A stretch of 30,225 nucleotides of DNA. Source: a virus. A program made the position numbers and the translations under genes. The stretch covers positions 1 to 30,225 of the IMG/VR virus record IMGVR_UViG_3300031673_000336; one strand, 5' to 3'. Below the pieces are notes generated by a model that saw nothing but the letters and a program-made list of their open reading frames with translations, was not told where the DNA came from and did not search any database. This document shows, one piece after another, positions 21,485-29,713 of this stretch (position 1 is the stretch's first letter; each line of letters starts with the position of its first letter).

Positions 21485-21937
21485 ATGAACTACTTCGATA
21501 TAATAGACAAACTAAAAACACACTTCGACAACGATGAACTAATAAACACCGTTACACAAGGCGATATCTTCGACGTTGACTTAAACAAGCAAACAATATT
21601 TCCTTTAGTTCACTTGATCGTAAATCAAGCCACGTTTGAAGAAAACGTAATAAGATACAATATAAGTATTTTGGCTATGGATATCACAGACATATCAAAA
21701 GACGAAACAACAAATAAATTTGATGGCAACGACAACGAACTATATGTATTAAATACTATGATGGCAGTATTAAATAGAGTGTATGAATTGTTAAGAAGAG
21801 GCACACTTTACACAGATGCCTTTCAAGTAGACGGCAATCCAACGGCAGAATTTTTTACAGAAAGGTTTGAGAATAAACTTGCAGGTGCAACATTAACCTG
21901 TGATATTTTAATTGGCAATTCAGCGACTATTTGCTAA
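21485..21937 (+). CDS. Probable tail terminator / completion protein
   Basis: 150 aa of mixed alpha/beta type. N-terminal MNYFDIIDKLKTHFDNDELI is followed by FPLVHLIVNQATFEENVIRY (a strand-rich part), ending GATLTCDILIGNSATIC. Length and pattern resemble tail-end and head-closure proteins (gpU/gp17 type) that accompany gp10-like genes, such as the next one. It starts two bases after the frameshift stop of the chaperone and overlaps the next gene by 1 base (TAATG). No decisive motif. Confidence 0.55.
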   Translation: MNYFDIIDKLKTHFDNDELINTVTQGDIFDVDLNKQTIFPLVHLIVNQATFEENVIRYNISILAMDITDISKDETTNKFDGNDNELYVLNTMMAVLNRVYELLRRGTLYTDAFQVDGNPTAEFFTERFENKLAGATLTCDILIGNSATIC

Positions 21938-22494
21938 TGGCAGAATTCAATAACATACAAGAACTATTGGATGACTTCAAGGATAATGTAATCCGTGAAG
22001 CTAAACGAGGTATTCCAAGAGATACAGGAAATCTTGCAAATAGTTTAAAGGGGTATGTTAAAGAATCTAAAAATAGTATTCAAATTTCTTTTGAGATGGA
22101 TGAATACGGATTTTATAAAGATAAAGGTGTAAAAGGAAATAAAAGTTCTAACAAAGGAAACGGCCAAAACAAATCGCCATATAAATTTGGAACAAATAGT
22201 TCACTAATAGGAAAGGCAAACGGTGGTATGTCTGGTATTATGGCAAAATGGGCCAAGCGTAAAGGTTTTCAATGGAAAGACAAAGAGACAGGCAGATTTA
22301 TGAGCCATAAGAGTATGGGTTATATTATAGCAAGAAGCATATATTCCAAGGGCTTAAAGCCAAGTTTATTTTTTACAAAACCATTTGAAAAGTATTACAA
22401 TAAGCTGCCAGATGAACTTATGGAAATGTTCGGCTTTGATATGGAAAAACTATTTAATCAAATTACTGAAGAAAACTTTAAACAACTAAAATGA
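21937..22494 (+). CDS. HK97 gp10-like tail component
   Basis: 185 aa from the ATG at 21937; a TTG six bases upstream is rejected. The family-type segment GIPRDTGNLANSLKGYVKES near residue 25 and FYKDKGVKGNKSS are characteristic of HK97 gp10-like proteins, which form the head-to-tail joining region. Residues 70-130 contain a Lys/Gly-rich loop (GNGQNKSPYKFGTNSSLIGK; MAKWAKRKGFQWKDKETGRF), longer than the usual ~130-aa family size. C-terminal helix follows FFTKPFEKYYN. It overlaps the next gene by 4 bases. Confidence 0.65.
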   Translation: MAEFNNIQELLDDFKDNVIREAKRGIPRDTGNLANSLKGYVKESKNSIQISFEMDEYGFYKDKGVKGNKSSNKGNGQNKSPYKFGTNSSLIGKANGGMSGIMAKWAKRKGFQWKDKETGRFMSHKSMGYIIARSIYSKGLKPSLFFTKPFEKYYNKLPDELMEMFGFDMEKLFNQITEENFKQLK

Positions 22495-23579
22495 AATTAT
22501 CAAGAAGTCCATACATTATAGAAGTAGACGATGCTACACAAACAGGAAGCAAAATAGAATTATTTTTAGCTGCTGATGTAGGTACTGCAAATCCAACTTA
22601 CACACTATCTAAATTAATTCCTGCGTCTAACAACACTAAAACTTTTTATAATATTTCGCCTTATGTTCGTGAGTATTATTCTTTTACGGTGTGGCAAAGT
22701 GCAACAGGTTTATCTTATGGCATAGACACAAACACGGATTATTTAGTAGACTATGAAGTGAAGTCATATAACTTGATAGGTGGATCGTATGTATTAGATA
22801 CAACAGAAACAGGAACTTTCGTAGATGGCTATAACTACTATATGGATGGCTACAATGCAACAACACCAATAGCACTTTTAGACGAGGGTACATATTTTTA
22901 TAACTACGATGCTACAATACCAACTACACAAGGAAACGGTTTGTGGGGGTCTTTTGATTGTGAGTTAAGTATAGGAGATGTTGTGAAGTATACTGATTTA
23001 GTAACAGGCGCAACGTTTACAGAAACGGCTACAACAGATGGAGTAAAAAGCTATGCAAGGGCATATTTAACTTATGCACCAAACGGTAACAAAGTAGAAA
23101 TTTTATTAGGTGGCGTAACAGAACGTTGGACTGCATATTTTAAGCCACAATGCGAACCAAAGTATCAGCCAGTAGTTGTGGATTTTATTAATCGTTACGG
23201 AAGTTGGTCAAGAATATTCTTCCAAAAAGTAAAGAAAAGAAGTATCAACGTAAAGACGAATGAATACAAATTCAATCCAAGCGCATTACCTTACTATCCT
23301 AACTTGTCTGGAGATGGACAATTCAAGGAGTTTAACATAAACGCAAAAGAAACTATTAAGCTGAATACAGGATGGGTTAACGATAACTATGGCGATTATA
23401 TACAACAGATGTTATTAAGTGAGAAAGTGCTTCTTTTAGATTACGAGGTAAACACGAATTACACTCCTGTAAAAGCCAAAACTAAATCACTTCAAAAACA
23501 AGTAGGAATAAACGATGGAATGATAAACTATGAGATGGAGTTTGAATTTGCTTACGATTTAATTAACAATGTAGTATAA
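22491..23579 (+). CDS. Tail or baseplate structural protein
   Basis: 362 aa, dominated by beta strands with many Tyr, Thr and Gly (MKLSRSPYIIEVDDATQTGS; YNYYMDGYNATTPIALLDEG; TDLVTGATFTETATTDGVKS). There is no coiled coil, signal or enzymatic motif. It is placed between gp10-like and a large baseplate-like protein, which suits a distal-tail or hub role. Similar genes pair with the next gene in Bacteroidetes phages as I remember them. The function is inferred from context only. Confidence 0.55.
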   Translation: MKLSRSPYIIEVDDATQTGSKIELFLAADVGTANPTYTLSKLIPASNNTKTFYNISPYVREYYSFTVWQSATGLSYGIDTNTDYLVDYEVKSYNLIGGSYVLDTTETGTFVDGYNYYMDGYNATTPIALLDEGTYFYNYDATIPTTQGNGLWGSFDCELSIGDVVKYTDLVTGATFTETATTDGVKSYARAYLTYAPNGNKVEILLGGVTERWTAYFKPQCEPKYQPVVVDFINRYGSWSRIFFQKVKKRSINVKTNEYKFNPSALPYYPNLSGDGQFKEFNINAKETIKLNTGWVNDNYGDYIQQMLLSEKVLLLDYEVNTNYTPVKAKTKSLQKQVGINDGMINYEMEFEFAYDLINNVV

Positions 23580-25957
23580 TGCGAACTGTACAAGTATACA
23601 TAGAGGGGCAAAGACTTGATTTATTCAAAGACGAAATAATAAGCGTCACAAGTAAGCAGCAAGATATAAGCGATATAAGTAAAATATTTACGGATTTCTC
23701 ACAAAGCTTTTCAGTTCCGAGTTCAATTAAAAATGATGCAATATTTGAACACTTCTATCAGAATGATGTAAATAGCACAATAGATCACAACATAAGAAGA
23801 GATGCGTATATTGAAATAGACTTAACAACATTTAGACGTGGAAAAATAAGTTTAGAAAAATCAGAAGTAAAAGATAACCAACCTTATAGTTATCAGATTA
23901 CTTTCTATGGAGATATTACAAGTTTAAAAGACAAGTTTTCAGACGATAAACTTCAAGACTTAACACTTTTAAATATATATGCACACGATTACACGGCAAC
24001 AGAAGTAGAAAATAGAGTTACAGATGGTGCTGCAAATTACGTTGTACGTTATCCATTAATTACAAGAAGATATTTAACTTATGACGATGCAGGAGTAAAC
24101 GACATAAACACGAATACAGGTGCTATTGCATATAATGAATTATTTCCAGCAATAAGATTAGCTGCAATATTTGGTGCTATGCAAGGGAAATACGGAGTAA
24201 CATTTGATGGAACTTTCTTAACAGATAAAAGATTTCAAAATTGTTTCTTGTATTGCCAAAATGCAAACGACTTTCAATTCTTTACAACTACGGAAGATGT
24301 AGATTTTACAACAGGTGGAGAAGATGCAAGTAATCCAAGTTCAGCAGTATATACAGACTACTTTGATTTAGCAGAAGAAACACTTACAATACAACCTGTT
24401 AATTACGTTGATGCCTTTGGAGTAACGCCAAGTAGTGCGTTTTTTGAAGATGCAACAAGCCATAGAGTATTTGTGTCAGCAAGTTGCACCAGTGCAACGG
24501 CAATTTATTACATTGATGTTTTTATTAATGGTGTATTAAGTATTACAATAGATGGACAATTTGCCATATTTCAACAAGCATATGTAAGACGTAACGATAA
24601 TATTAATACACAAGATGTATTGCACTTTAGAGTTCGCGCAACGGAAAGCACAACGGTAAATATTTCTGTTAGGTATGAACAACACCAACAAGACCCATCT
24701 TATTTTCCACCTTTAAGCAACATATTCTTTGCGAATAGTTCAATGTCATTAAGTGGAGATATCGACCCTATTGCATACTTGCCAGATATGAAAGTATCGG
24801 AGTTCTTTACAGGCGTTTTAAAGGAGTTTAATTTAACTTGCTATGGAATTGCAGATGGCGTGTTTCAAGTTGAGCCGTTAGACGATTGGTATAGTAAAGG
24901 CGCAGTTGTGGATATCACGAAATACACGGATATAAAAAGCACAAATATTGATAGGCTTAAACTATTTAACAACATACAATTTAAATACCAACAAAGTGAA
25001 AACATTTTAAATACTCAATTTAGAGATTTATTTGGAAGAGAATATGGAGATACACAAGTGGCTTTTGATTACGATGGTGGCGAATATAAGATAGAGCAGC
25101 CGTTTGAAAATATGCACTTTCAAAGGTTTACAAACACGGATTTACAAGTTGGATTCACAATAGACAAAGACTTAAATTCTTATGTTCCTAAACCGATGTT
25201 ATTGTATATGTATGATGAAACAACTACTTCATTTAAATTCAATACAGGAACAGGCATAAATACAATAACGGAATATATGCCTTTCGGACAAGATGTAAAA
25301 GTATTAACTGAAAACTACACACTAAATTTCAATGCAGAAATTAGCACACTTACAGGATTGGTTGAACAAAATACTTTATTTGCTACATACTACTTCGGTT
25401 ATTTAAGCAACTTATTTAATCTAAAGAATAGAAGAACAACCATAAAAACGAATCTGCCTGTAAGCCTATTAACTGAATTACGTTTGAATGATCGCGTAAT
25501 TATTAGAGATAAAAGATACATTATAGAATCAATGAAATCTAATCTGAATACTGGCAATGTAGACTTTGTTTTAATAAATGATTTTAGACCTGTTATATCT
25601 ATTGGAAATGTTCCAAACGAGCCGTTAATTCCAAGTTATGCAGCACAATGTTTAGATGTTAGGATATTATTTCCTAACGGAGTAGTTCAAGCAGATGTAA
25701 CTTGTAGTAATCCAAGTGTAACAATTACACCAAGCACTTTAACAAGTGAGGGTACGGTTGAAGTATGTATTCCAGACAATCCAAATACTACAACGGTACT
25801 AAAAACTGAAGACGATTTAGACTACATAAACACGGAAGATACTAAACGAGTAAGAACAGAAGAGGGAACTATTGAACTATACACTTTAGTTGTTACTTAC
25901 ACATTCAGTAACGGAACACAAACAAGCAATCAAATATTTATCCAACAACAACCGTAA
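23579..25957 (+). CDS. Large tail/baseplate protein
   Basis: 792 aa. The N-terminal ~110 residues (VQVYIEGQRLDLFKDEIISV, then SVTSKQQDISDISKIFTDFS, SFSVPSSIKND) form a module I associate with tail proteins of Bacteroidetes phages. The central region is beta-rich (PLITRRYLTYDDAGVNDINT; FRVRATESTTVNISVRYEQH). The C-terminal ~130 residues contain CLDVRILFPNGVVQADVTCS and a final Ig-like part with VVTYTFSNGTQTSNQIFIQQ. It is probably the tip hub that contacts fibres. It overlaps 1 base with both neighbours (TAATG). Confidence 0.65.
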   Translation: MRTVQVYIEGQRLDLFKDEIISVTSKQQDISDISKIFTDFSQSFSVPSSIKNDAIFEHFYQNDVNSTIDHNIRRDAYIEIDLTTFRRGKISLEKSEVKDNQPYSYQITFYGDITSLKDKFSDDKLQDLTLLNIYAHDYTATEVENRVTDGAANYVVRYPLITRRYLTYDDAGVNDINTNTGAIAYNELFPAIRLAAIFGAMQGKYGVTFDGTFLTDKRFQNCFLYCQNANDFQFFTTTEDVDFTTGGEDASNPSSAVYTDYFDLAEETLTIQPVNYVDAFGVTPSSAFFEDATSHRVFVSASCTSATAIYYIDVFINGVLSITIDGQFAIFQQAYVRRNDNINTQDVLHFRVRATESTTVNISVRYEQHQQDPSYFPPLSNIFFANSSMSLSGDIDPIAYLPDMKVSEFFTGVLKEFNLTCYGIADGVFQVEPLDDWYSKGAVVDITKYTDIKSTNIDRLKLFNNIQFKYQQSENILNTQFRDLFGREYGDTQVAFDYDGGEYKIEQPFENMHFQRFTNTDLQVGFTIDKDLNSYVPKPMLLYMYDETTTSFKFNTGTGINTITEYMPFGQDVKVLTENYTLNFNAEISTLTGLVEQNTLFATYYFGYLSNLFNLKNRRTTIKTNLPVSLLTELRLNDRVIIRDKRYIIESMKSNLNTGNVDFVLINDFRPVISIGNVPNEPLIPSYAAQCLDVRILFPNGVVQADVTCSNPSVTITPSTLTSEGTVEVCIPDNPNTTTVLKTEDDLDYINTEDTKRVRTEEGTIELYTLVVTYTFSNGTQTSNQIFIQQQP

Positions 25958-26148
25958 TGATTAAGAACATAGTAGACTTATTGGCAATAGACGATTTTTA
26001 TAATGGCAGCTACAATGTACAGGTGGCGAAAGGATTATATAGTTATGAAACAGGAGTGAAAGGAATTTATAAGCAAAAGAAAAGAATGAACTTGTTAAAA
26101 ACACGAAATAAAGAAACACTCAAATGGCTGAAAAATCTAAAAAAATAG
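25957..26148 (+). CDS. Unknown 63-aa basic protein
   Basis: 63 aa, basic, with a helical C-terminus rich in Lys/Arg (IYKQKKRMNLLKTRNKETLK). It begins IVDLLAIDDFYNGSYNVQVA. It lies between the baseplate-like protein and the tape measure gene, which it overlaps by 25 bases. It may assist in assembling the tape measure complex; the sequence gives no proof. The motif AAACACGAA occurs in its 3' part (26099). Confidence 0.6.
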   Translation: MIKNIVDLLAIDDFYNGSYNVQVAKGLYSYETGVKGIYKQKKRMNLLKTRNKETLKWLKNLKK

Positions 26149-28373
26149 TTCAAATAGAAATTGAAACTAATGCAGGAAAGGCAACTAAAGAATTTGAACA
26201 ATTAAGTAACGGAGTTTTAAAAGCTGCCGATAGTGCAGAAAAGCTTGATGCCTCTTTTGATGATGTGTATAATGGAATGGCACCATTAACTACACGAATG
26301 GGCGAAGCAGAAGATCGCCTTTATGAATTAGCACTTGCAGGAGATACGGCTTCAAAAGAATATCAAGAACTATTAACAAAAGTAGGAGAATATCGTAAAG
26401 TACAAATTCAAACGGATTTAGCAGTAGATGGCGCAGCCACGACAATGACGCAAAAGTTAGGTAGTGCGTTAAATGGTGCTACAAGTGGATTTGCAGCTAC
26501 ACAAGGCGCGATGGCTTTATTTGGAGATGAAAACCAAGCACTTGAACAATCACTTTTAAAAGTTCAATCTGCTTTAGCTATTCAACAAGGAGTACAAGGT
26601 CTTACGGAGGCATATAGAGAATTATCAATAGGTACAAAAATAGCAGGAGCAGCACAATATGTTTACACTACGGCAGTAGGCACAAGTACTGGTGCTATGA
26701 AGTTGTTTAGATTGGCTTTAATTGGCACAGGGATAGGTGCTATTGTTGTAGGTTTAGGTTTATTAATAGCAAACTTTGACAAAGTAAAAAAGGCAGTAAC
26801 CAATGCAATATCAAGCTTTGATAAGTTAGGCCCAGCAATGAAGATTATTTTATTTCCGATAACTTCAATTCTTGAGGGTTTTAAATTAATGAAAAAAGGT
26901 TTAGTTGCTTTTGGCATTATAGCCAGTGATGAAGAGAAAGCTTCACTTGCAAGGGAAGACGCAAAAATATCAAGAGCAGAAAAAAGAATTAAAGAGATTG
27001 ACGAAGAAATTGAAGCTATTAATAGAAGAATAAGTGTAAGAGAAAAGGAAGAGGGCGTTATTGATAAAATTTACAACCTAAAAAGAAAACAAGCAAAAGA
27101 CATAAACGATTTAAATAAAGTAGAGGTTGATGCAAGGACAAATGCTCTTGCAAGTATTGAAAAACGAGAAAGAGAAGTTGTTGAAAAAGTAACGGCTTCA
27201 AGAGATAAATTAGCCAATGCTTTAATAGCACAAGATGCACGTATTAACAAGTTAAGGATATCTGGTGCAGCAATATCTAAAAAGACACTTGATGCACAGG
27301 CAGCGGGATATAAGACGTTAGCAGAAATAACTCAAAACATAGAAACAGGCAACTTATTAGCTTTACAAGAATTAAATATAGAACGTCAAAATTTAGAAAT
27401 TGACTATACAGAAACGATAAAAGCAAACAATAAAAAAAGAGCAGACAGTTACAAACAATATGCAGCAGAAAGGTTAAGCATCGCAAGACAAATAGAAGAC
27501 CTTGAAAATTCACTTCTTCAAGATGGCATAGAAAAAGAACTTGAAATAAATCGCGACAAGTTTAGAAAGCTTCGTGAAGATGTAAAAGGAAATAGAGAAG
27601 AACGAAAAATTTTAACCGACTTATACAATCAGCAAGAAGCACAAGCAGAAGCAAAAATAATTGCAGACAATCAAAAAAGACGTGAAGATGCTTTTGAAAC
27701 AGAAAGAAGCGAAAGAGTAGAATTATTAAACTTTGTAGACGAATTAAACACGAAAGAAGTAGAATCTGAAAAGGCAAAGAATCTTGCTATTTTAGATAAT
27801 GCAGTAGAAACAAATGAAAAATTAATTGAATCTGATAAAGCAGTAGCAGAAGCAAAGAAAAATATTCAAGATGCACAGATAGCAAATGTTGAAGCAGGAA
27901 TTTCTTTGTTTAAAGATTTAGCAGGAGAAAATAAAAAACTACAAGCATTGTCAATAGCAGCAGAAAGTGCAGTATCTATTGCAAAAACAATTATAAGTAC
28001 ACAAGCAGCAAATGCAGCAGCAACTGCACAAGGTACGGCATTAGCAATTGCGTCTGGTGGTGCATCGGTAGCAGCAGCAGCAGGTCTTGTAACACAAAAC
28101 AACATATCGGCTGGTATATCTATTGCAGCTCAAATAGCAGCAGCAGCGAAAGGAATTAGTGCTTTAGGTGGTGGTGCAAGTGCAGCAAGTGGAAACGCAC
28201 CAAGCGATACAGGTGGTGGTGGAGCAGTGCCTAATTTTAACGTTGTTGGAGATAGTTCAATAAATCAAATCGCGGCCTTGCAATCTACCCCTGTCCAGGC
28301 CTTTGTAGTGAGTGGAGAAGTAACGACAAGCCAAGCACTTGACAGAAATAGAGTACAAAATGCAACACTATAA
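26124..28373 (+). CDS. Tail tape measure protein
   Basis: 749 aa; about 110 nm of tail by the usual 1.5 Å per residue. Residues 1-190 are helical with Ala-rich repeats, ~193-218 a TM-like helix (LALIGTGIGAIVVGLGLLIA), ~280-560 a long charged coiled coil (KISRAEKRIKEIDEEIEAIN, EIEDLENSLL type), ~590-690 an Ala-rich hydrophobic part (AESAVSIAKTIISTQAANAA), then a Gly-rich linker and the end VPNFNVVGDSSINQIAALQS with VVSGEVTTSQALDRN, a tail frequent in Bacteroidetes phages. It sets tail length and helps DNA entry. The baseplate-like genes precede rather than follow it, unlike the common siphovirus order. Confidence 0.88.
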   Translation: MAEKSKKIVQIEIETNAGKATKEFEQLSNGVLKAADSAEKLDASFDDVYNGMAPLTTRMGEAEDRLYELALAGDTASKEYQELLTKVGEYRKVQIQTDLAVDGAATTMTQKLGSALNGATSGFAATQGAMALFGDENQALEQSLLKVQSALAIQQGVQGLTEAYRELSIGTKIAGAAQYVYTTAVGTSTGAMKLFRLALIGTGIGAIVVGLGLLIANFDKVKKAVTNAISSFDKLGPAMKIILFPITSILEGFKLMKKGLVAFGIIASDEEKASLAREDAKISRAEKRIKEIDEEIEAINRRISVREKEEGVIDKIYNLKRKQAKDINDLNKVEVDARTNALASIEKREREVVEKVTASRDKLANALIAQDARINKLRISGAAISKKTLDAQAAGYKTLAEITQNIETGNLLALQELNIERQNLEIDYTETIKANNKKRADSYKQYAAERLSIARQIEDLENSLLQDGIEKELEINRDKFRKLREDVKGNREERKILTDLYNQQEAQAEAKIIADNQKRREDAFETERSERVELLNFVDELNTKEVESEKAKNLAILDNAVETNEKLIESDKAVAEAKKNIQDAQIANVEAGISLFKDLAGENKKLQALSIAAESAVSIAKTIISTQAANAAATAQGTALAIASGGASVAAAAGLVTQNNISAGISIAAQIAAAAKGISALGGGASAASGNAPSDTGGGGAVPNFNVVGDSSINQIAALQSTPVQAFVVSGEVTTSQALDRNRVQNATL

Positions 28374-28380
28374 ACAAATA

Positions 28381-28394
28381 AAAGTTATTATAAT
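28381..28394 (+). promoter_or_regulatory. AAAGTTATTATAAT start-site leader
   Basis: AAAGTTATTATAAT lies directly before the ATG at 28395. Near-identical leaders are found at 1885, 20711 and 29161, and shorter forms (AAAGTT or AGTT touching the ATG) at 8926, 16650 and 9375. In Bacteroidetes, A-rich leaders without Shine-Dalgarno sequence set translation starts, so these are best read as strong translation initiation sites. A phage late-promoter role cannot be excluded. Confidence 0.5.
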
Positions 28395-28994
28395 ATGAGC
28401 AGTGAATCAAAAACATTTAAAATCGTAGAACTTATAATTGATCCAAACGATGAACAAAGTGGAATAGACGCAATTTCTTTAGTAGAAACTCCTGCGATTG
28501 AATCCAACTTCATCGCACTTTCTAAACAAAAACACGAACTATACTTAAAAGAGATTAACGCAGAAAAGAAAATCTTAATGGGTGCTGCACTTATTCCAGA
28601 TAAAAGTATTTACAGAAGAAACGATAAAGGCGACGAATACTATATTTACTTTTCTAAAAACACAGTACGACAGGCAAGTGAATTATTTTTTAAAAAATCG
28701 AATCATAAAAACGCAACCTTTGAACACGAACATAAAATTGATGGTGTAACAATAGTTGAAAGTTGGATAGTAGAAGATAGCAAGAAAGACAAAACGGCTT
28801 TATACGGCTTGGATGTACCTGTTGGAACTTGGATGGTATCGGCAAAGATAGACGATCAAGAACTATACAACAAAGCAAAAGAGGGTACTATCCGTGGTTT
28901 CAGTATTGAAGGATTTTTCAGCGACAGATACGATATGAGTAAAGACGATAAAAAAACGGAAACAATAAACAAACTAAAAGACCTATTGAAATGA
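28395..28994 (+). CDS. XkdF-like prohead serine protease
   Basis: 199 aa of the XkdF/peptidase S78_2-like type. It carries LIDPNDEQSGIDAISLVETP-type opening (residues 14-33), the His motif ATFEHEH (His111), VESWIVED (121-128), VPVGTWMVSAKI (141-152) and the Ser motif TIRGFSIEGFF with Ser170. These would be the catalytic His and Ser of a herpes-protease-like fold. The enzyme trims scaffold and capsid N-termini during head maturation, which fits its place three genes before the capsid gene. It overlaps the next small gene by 4 bases (ATGA). Confidence 0.85.
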   Translation: MSSESKTFKIVELIIDPNDEQSGIDAISLVETPAIESNFIALSKQKHELYLKEINAEKKILMGAALIPDKSIYRRNDKGDEYYIYFSKNTVRQASELFFKKSNHKNATFEHEHKIDGVTIVESWIVEDSKKDKTALYGLDVPVGTWMVSAKIDDQELYNKAKEGTIRGFSIEGFFSDRYDMSKDDKKTETINKLKDLLK

Positions 28995-29131
28995 GTAAAA
29001 AGAAAGTAGAAAGGCCACAAGCACAAAGCAGTCCTAAAAACTCACGTAAAGCTTGTTTATGTGAAGACAATACATATTCAACAAAGTGTTGTAAAGGCAC
29101 TATAAGAAACCAAGGAATCGGCAACATATAA
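28991..29131 (+). CDS. 46-aa Cys4 mini-protein
   Basis: A short frame starting in an ATGA overlap with the protease. A basic N-terminus MSKKKVERPQAQSSPKNSRK is followed by ACLCEDNTYSTKCCKGTIRN and QGIGNI. The spacing C22-x-C24-x8-CC33-34 is a likely metal-binding or disulphide knot. I recall similar CLC...YS..CC.G...QGIG peptides next to head genes of Bacteroidetes phages. A small head-assembly factor is possible. Its ATG context and the motif make it likely real despite its size. Confidence 0.72.
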   Translation: MSKKKVERPQAQSSPKNSRKACLCEDNTYSTKCCKGTIRNQGIGNI

Positions 29132-29160
29132 TCCAAAAATGCAACAAACAATTTAAAATA

Positions 29161-29173
29161 AAGTTAATATAGT
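29161..29173 (+). promoter_or_regulatory. AAGTTAATATAGT start-site leader
   Basis: AATAAAGTTAATATAGT (29157-29173) ends at the ATG of the coiled-coil gene. Fourth member of the late-gene leader group. Confidence 0.42.
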
Positions 29174-29692
29174 ATGGAACGACTAAATAAGATTTTTGCT
29201 GAATGGGCAAAACAAGACAAAAGAACGGAGTTAGCTTCTCAAAAAGTAGAACTTGGTTTGATTGACGATTTGAATAAAGCACTTGATAGTTCAGAAGAAG
29301 TAATTGGACGTCTTAAAGAGGGGAACAGTCTTATAAAAAGAGATGAAGATTTTTTAGAAAAAGATAAAAAAGAAGGAGCAAAATTATATTCTAACGCACA
29401 AAAAGCAGCAGATGTTTTTTTTAAACTTGAAGACCAATTTTTAGCAGCAAGAGGTAGAAAAGATGATGCAGATAAAAAAGTTCAGGCAAATGATAAAAGC
29501 CAAGAAGAGTTATTAAAACGAATTGAAAGTTATAAAAAGAAAAAAGCGCCTGTAGATAAAAAAGCACAAAACTTAATTACAGTATTTGAAAAAAATATTA
29601 AAAAAGCAGAAGCAGCAGCAAAAGATTTAGGCTTAAAATTGCCTATTGCTAAATACGTAAAAGCACAAGACGATTTAAGAAAGAATATATAA
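29174..29692 (+). CDS. Unknown coiled-coil structural protein
   Basis: 172 aa, predicted entirely helical with Lys/Glu heptads (ELGLIDDLNKALDSSEEVIG; QAKNDKSQEELLKR-like; IKKAEAAAKDLGLKLPIAKY). No Cys or Trp-rich core apart from one Trp (FAEWAKQDK). It precedes the scaffold-like gene, with AAACACGAAT in the 21-base gap. Helical proteins between protease and capsid gene often act in scaffolding or as internal head proteins. This assignment is by context. Confidence 0.65.
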   Translation: MERLNKIFAEWAKQDKRTELASQKVELGLIDDLNKALDSSEEVIGRLKEGNSLIKRDEDFLEKDKKEGAKLYSNAQKAADVFFKLEDQFLAARGRKDDADKKVQANDKSQEELLKRIESYKKKKAPVDKKAQNLITVFEKNIKKAEAAAKDLGLKLPIAKYVKAQDDLRKNI

Positions 29693-29713
29693 ACACGAAT
29701 AATTAAATAAGCT

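Noticed and set aside
28010-28090. GCA-rich stretch in the tape measure gene as a simple-sequence repeat
   Set aside because: It encodes the Ala-rich hydrophobic part in frame with varied codons, not an exact tandem repeat.
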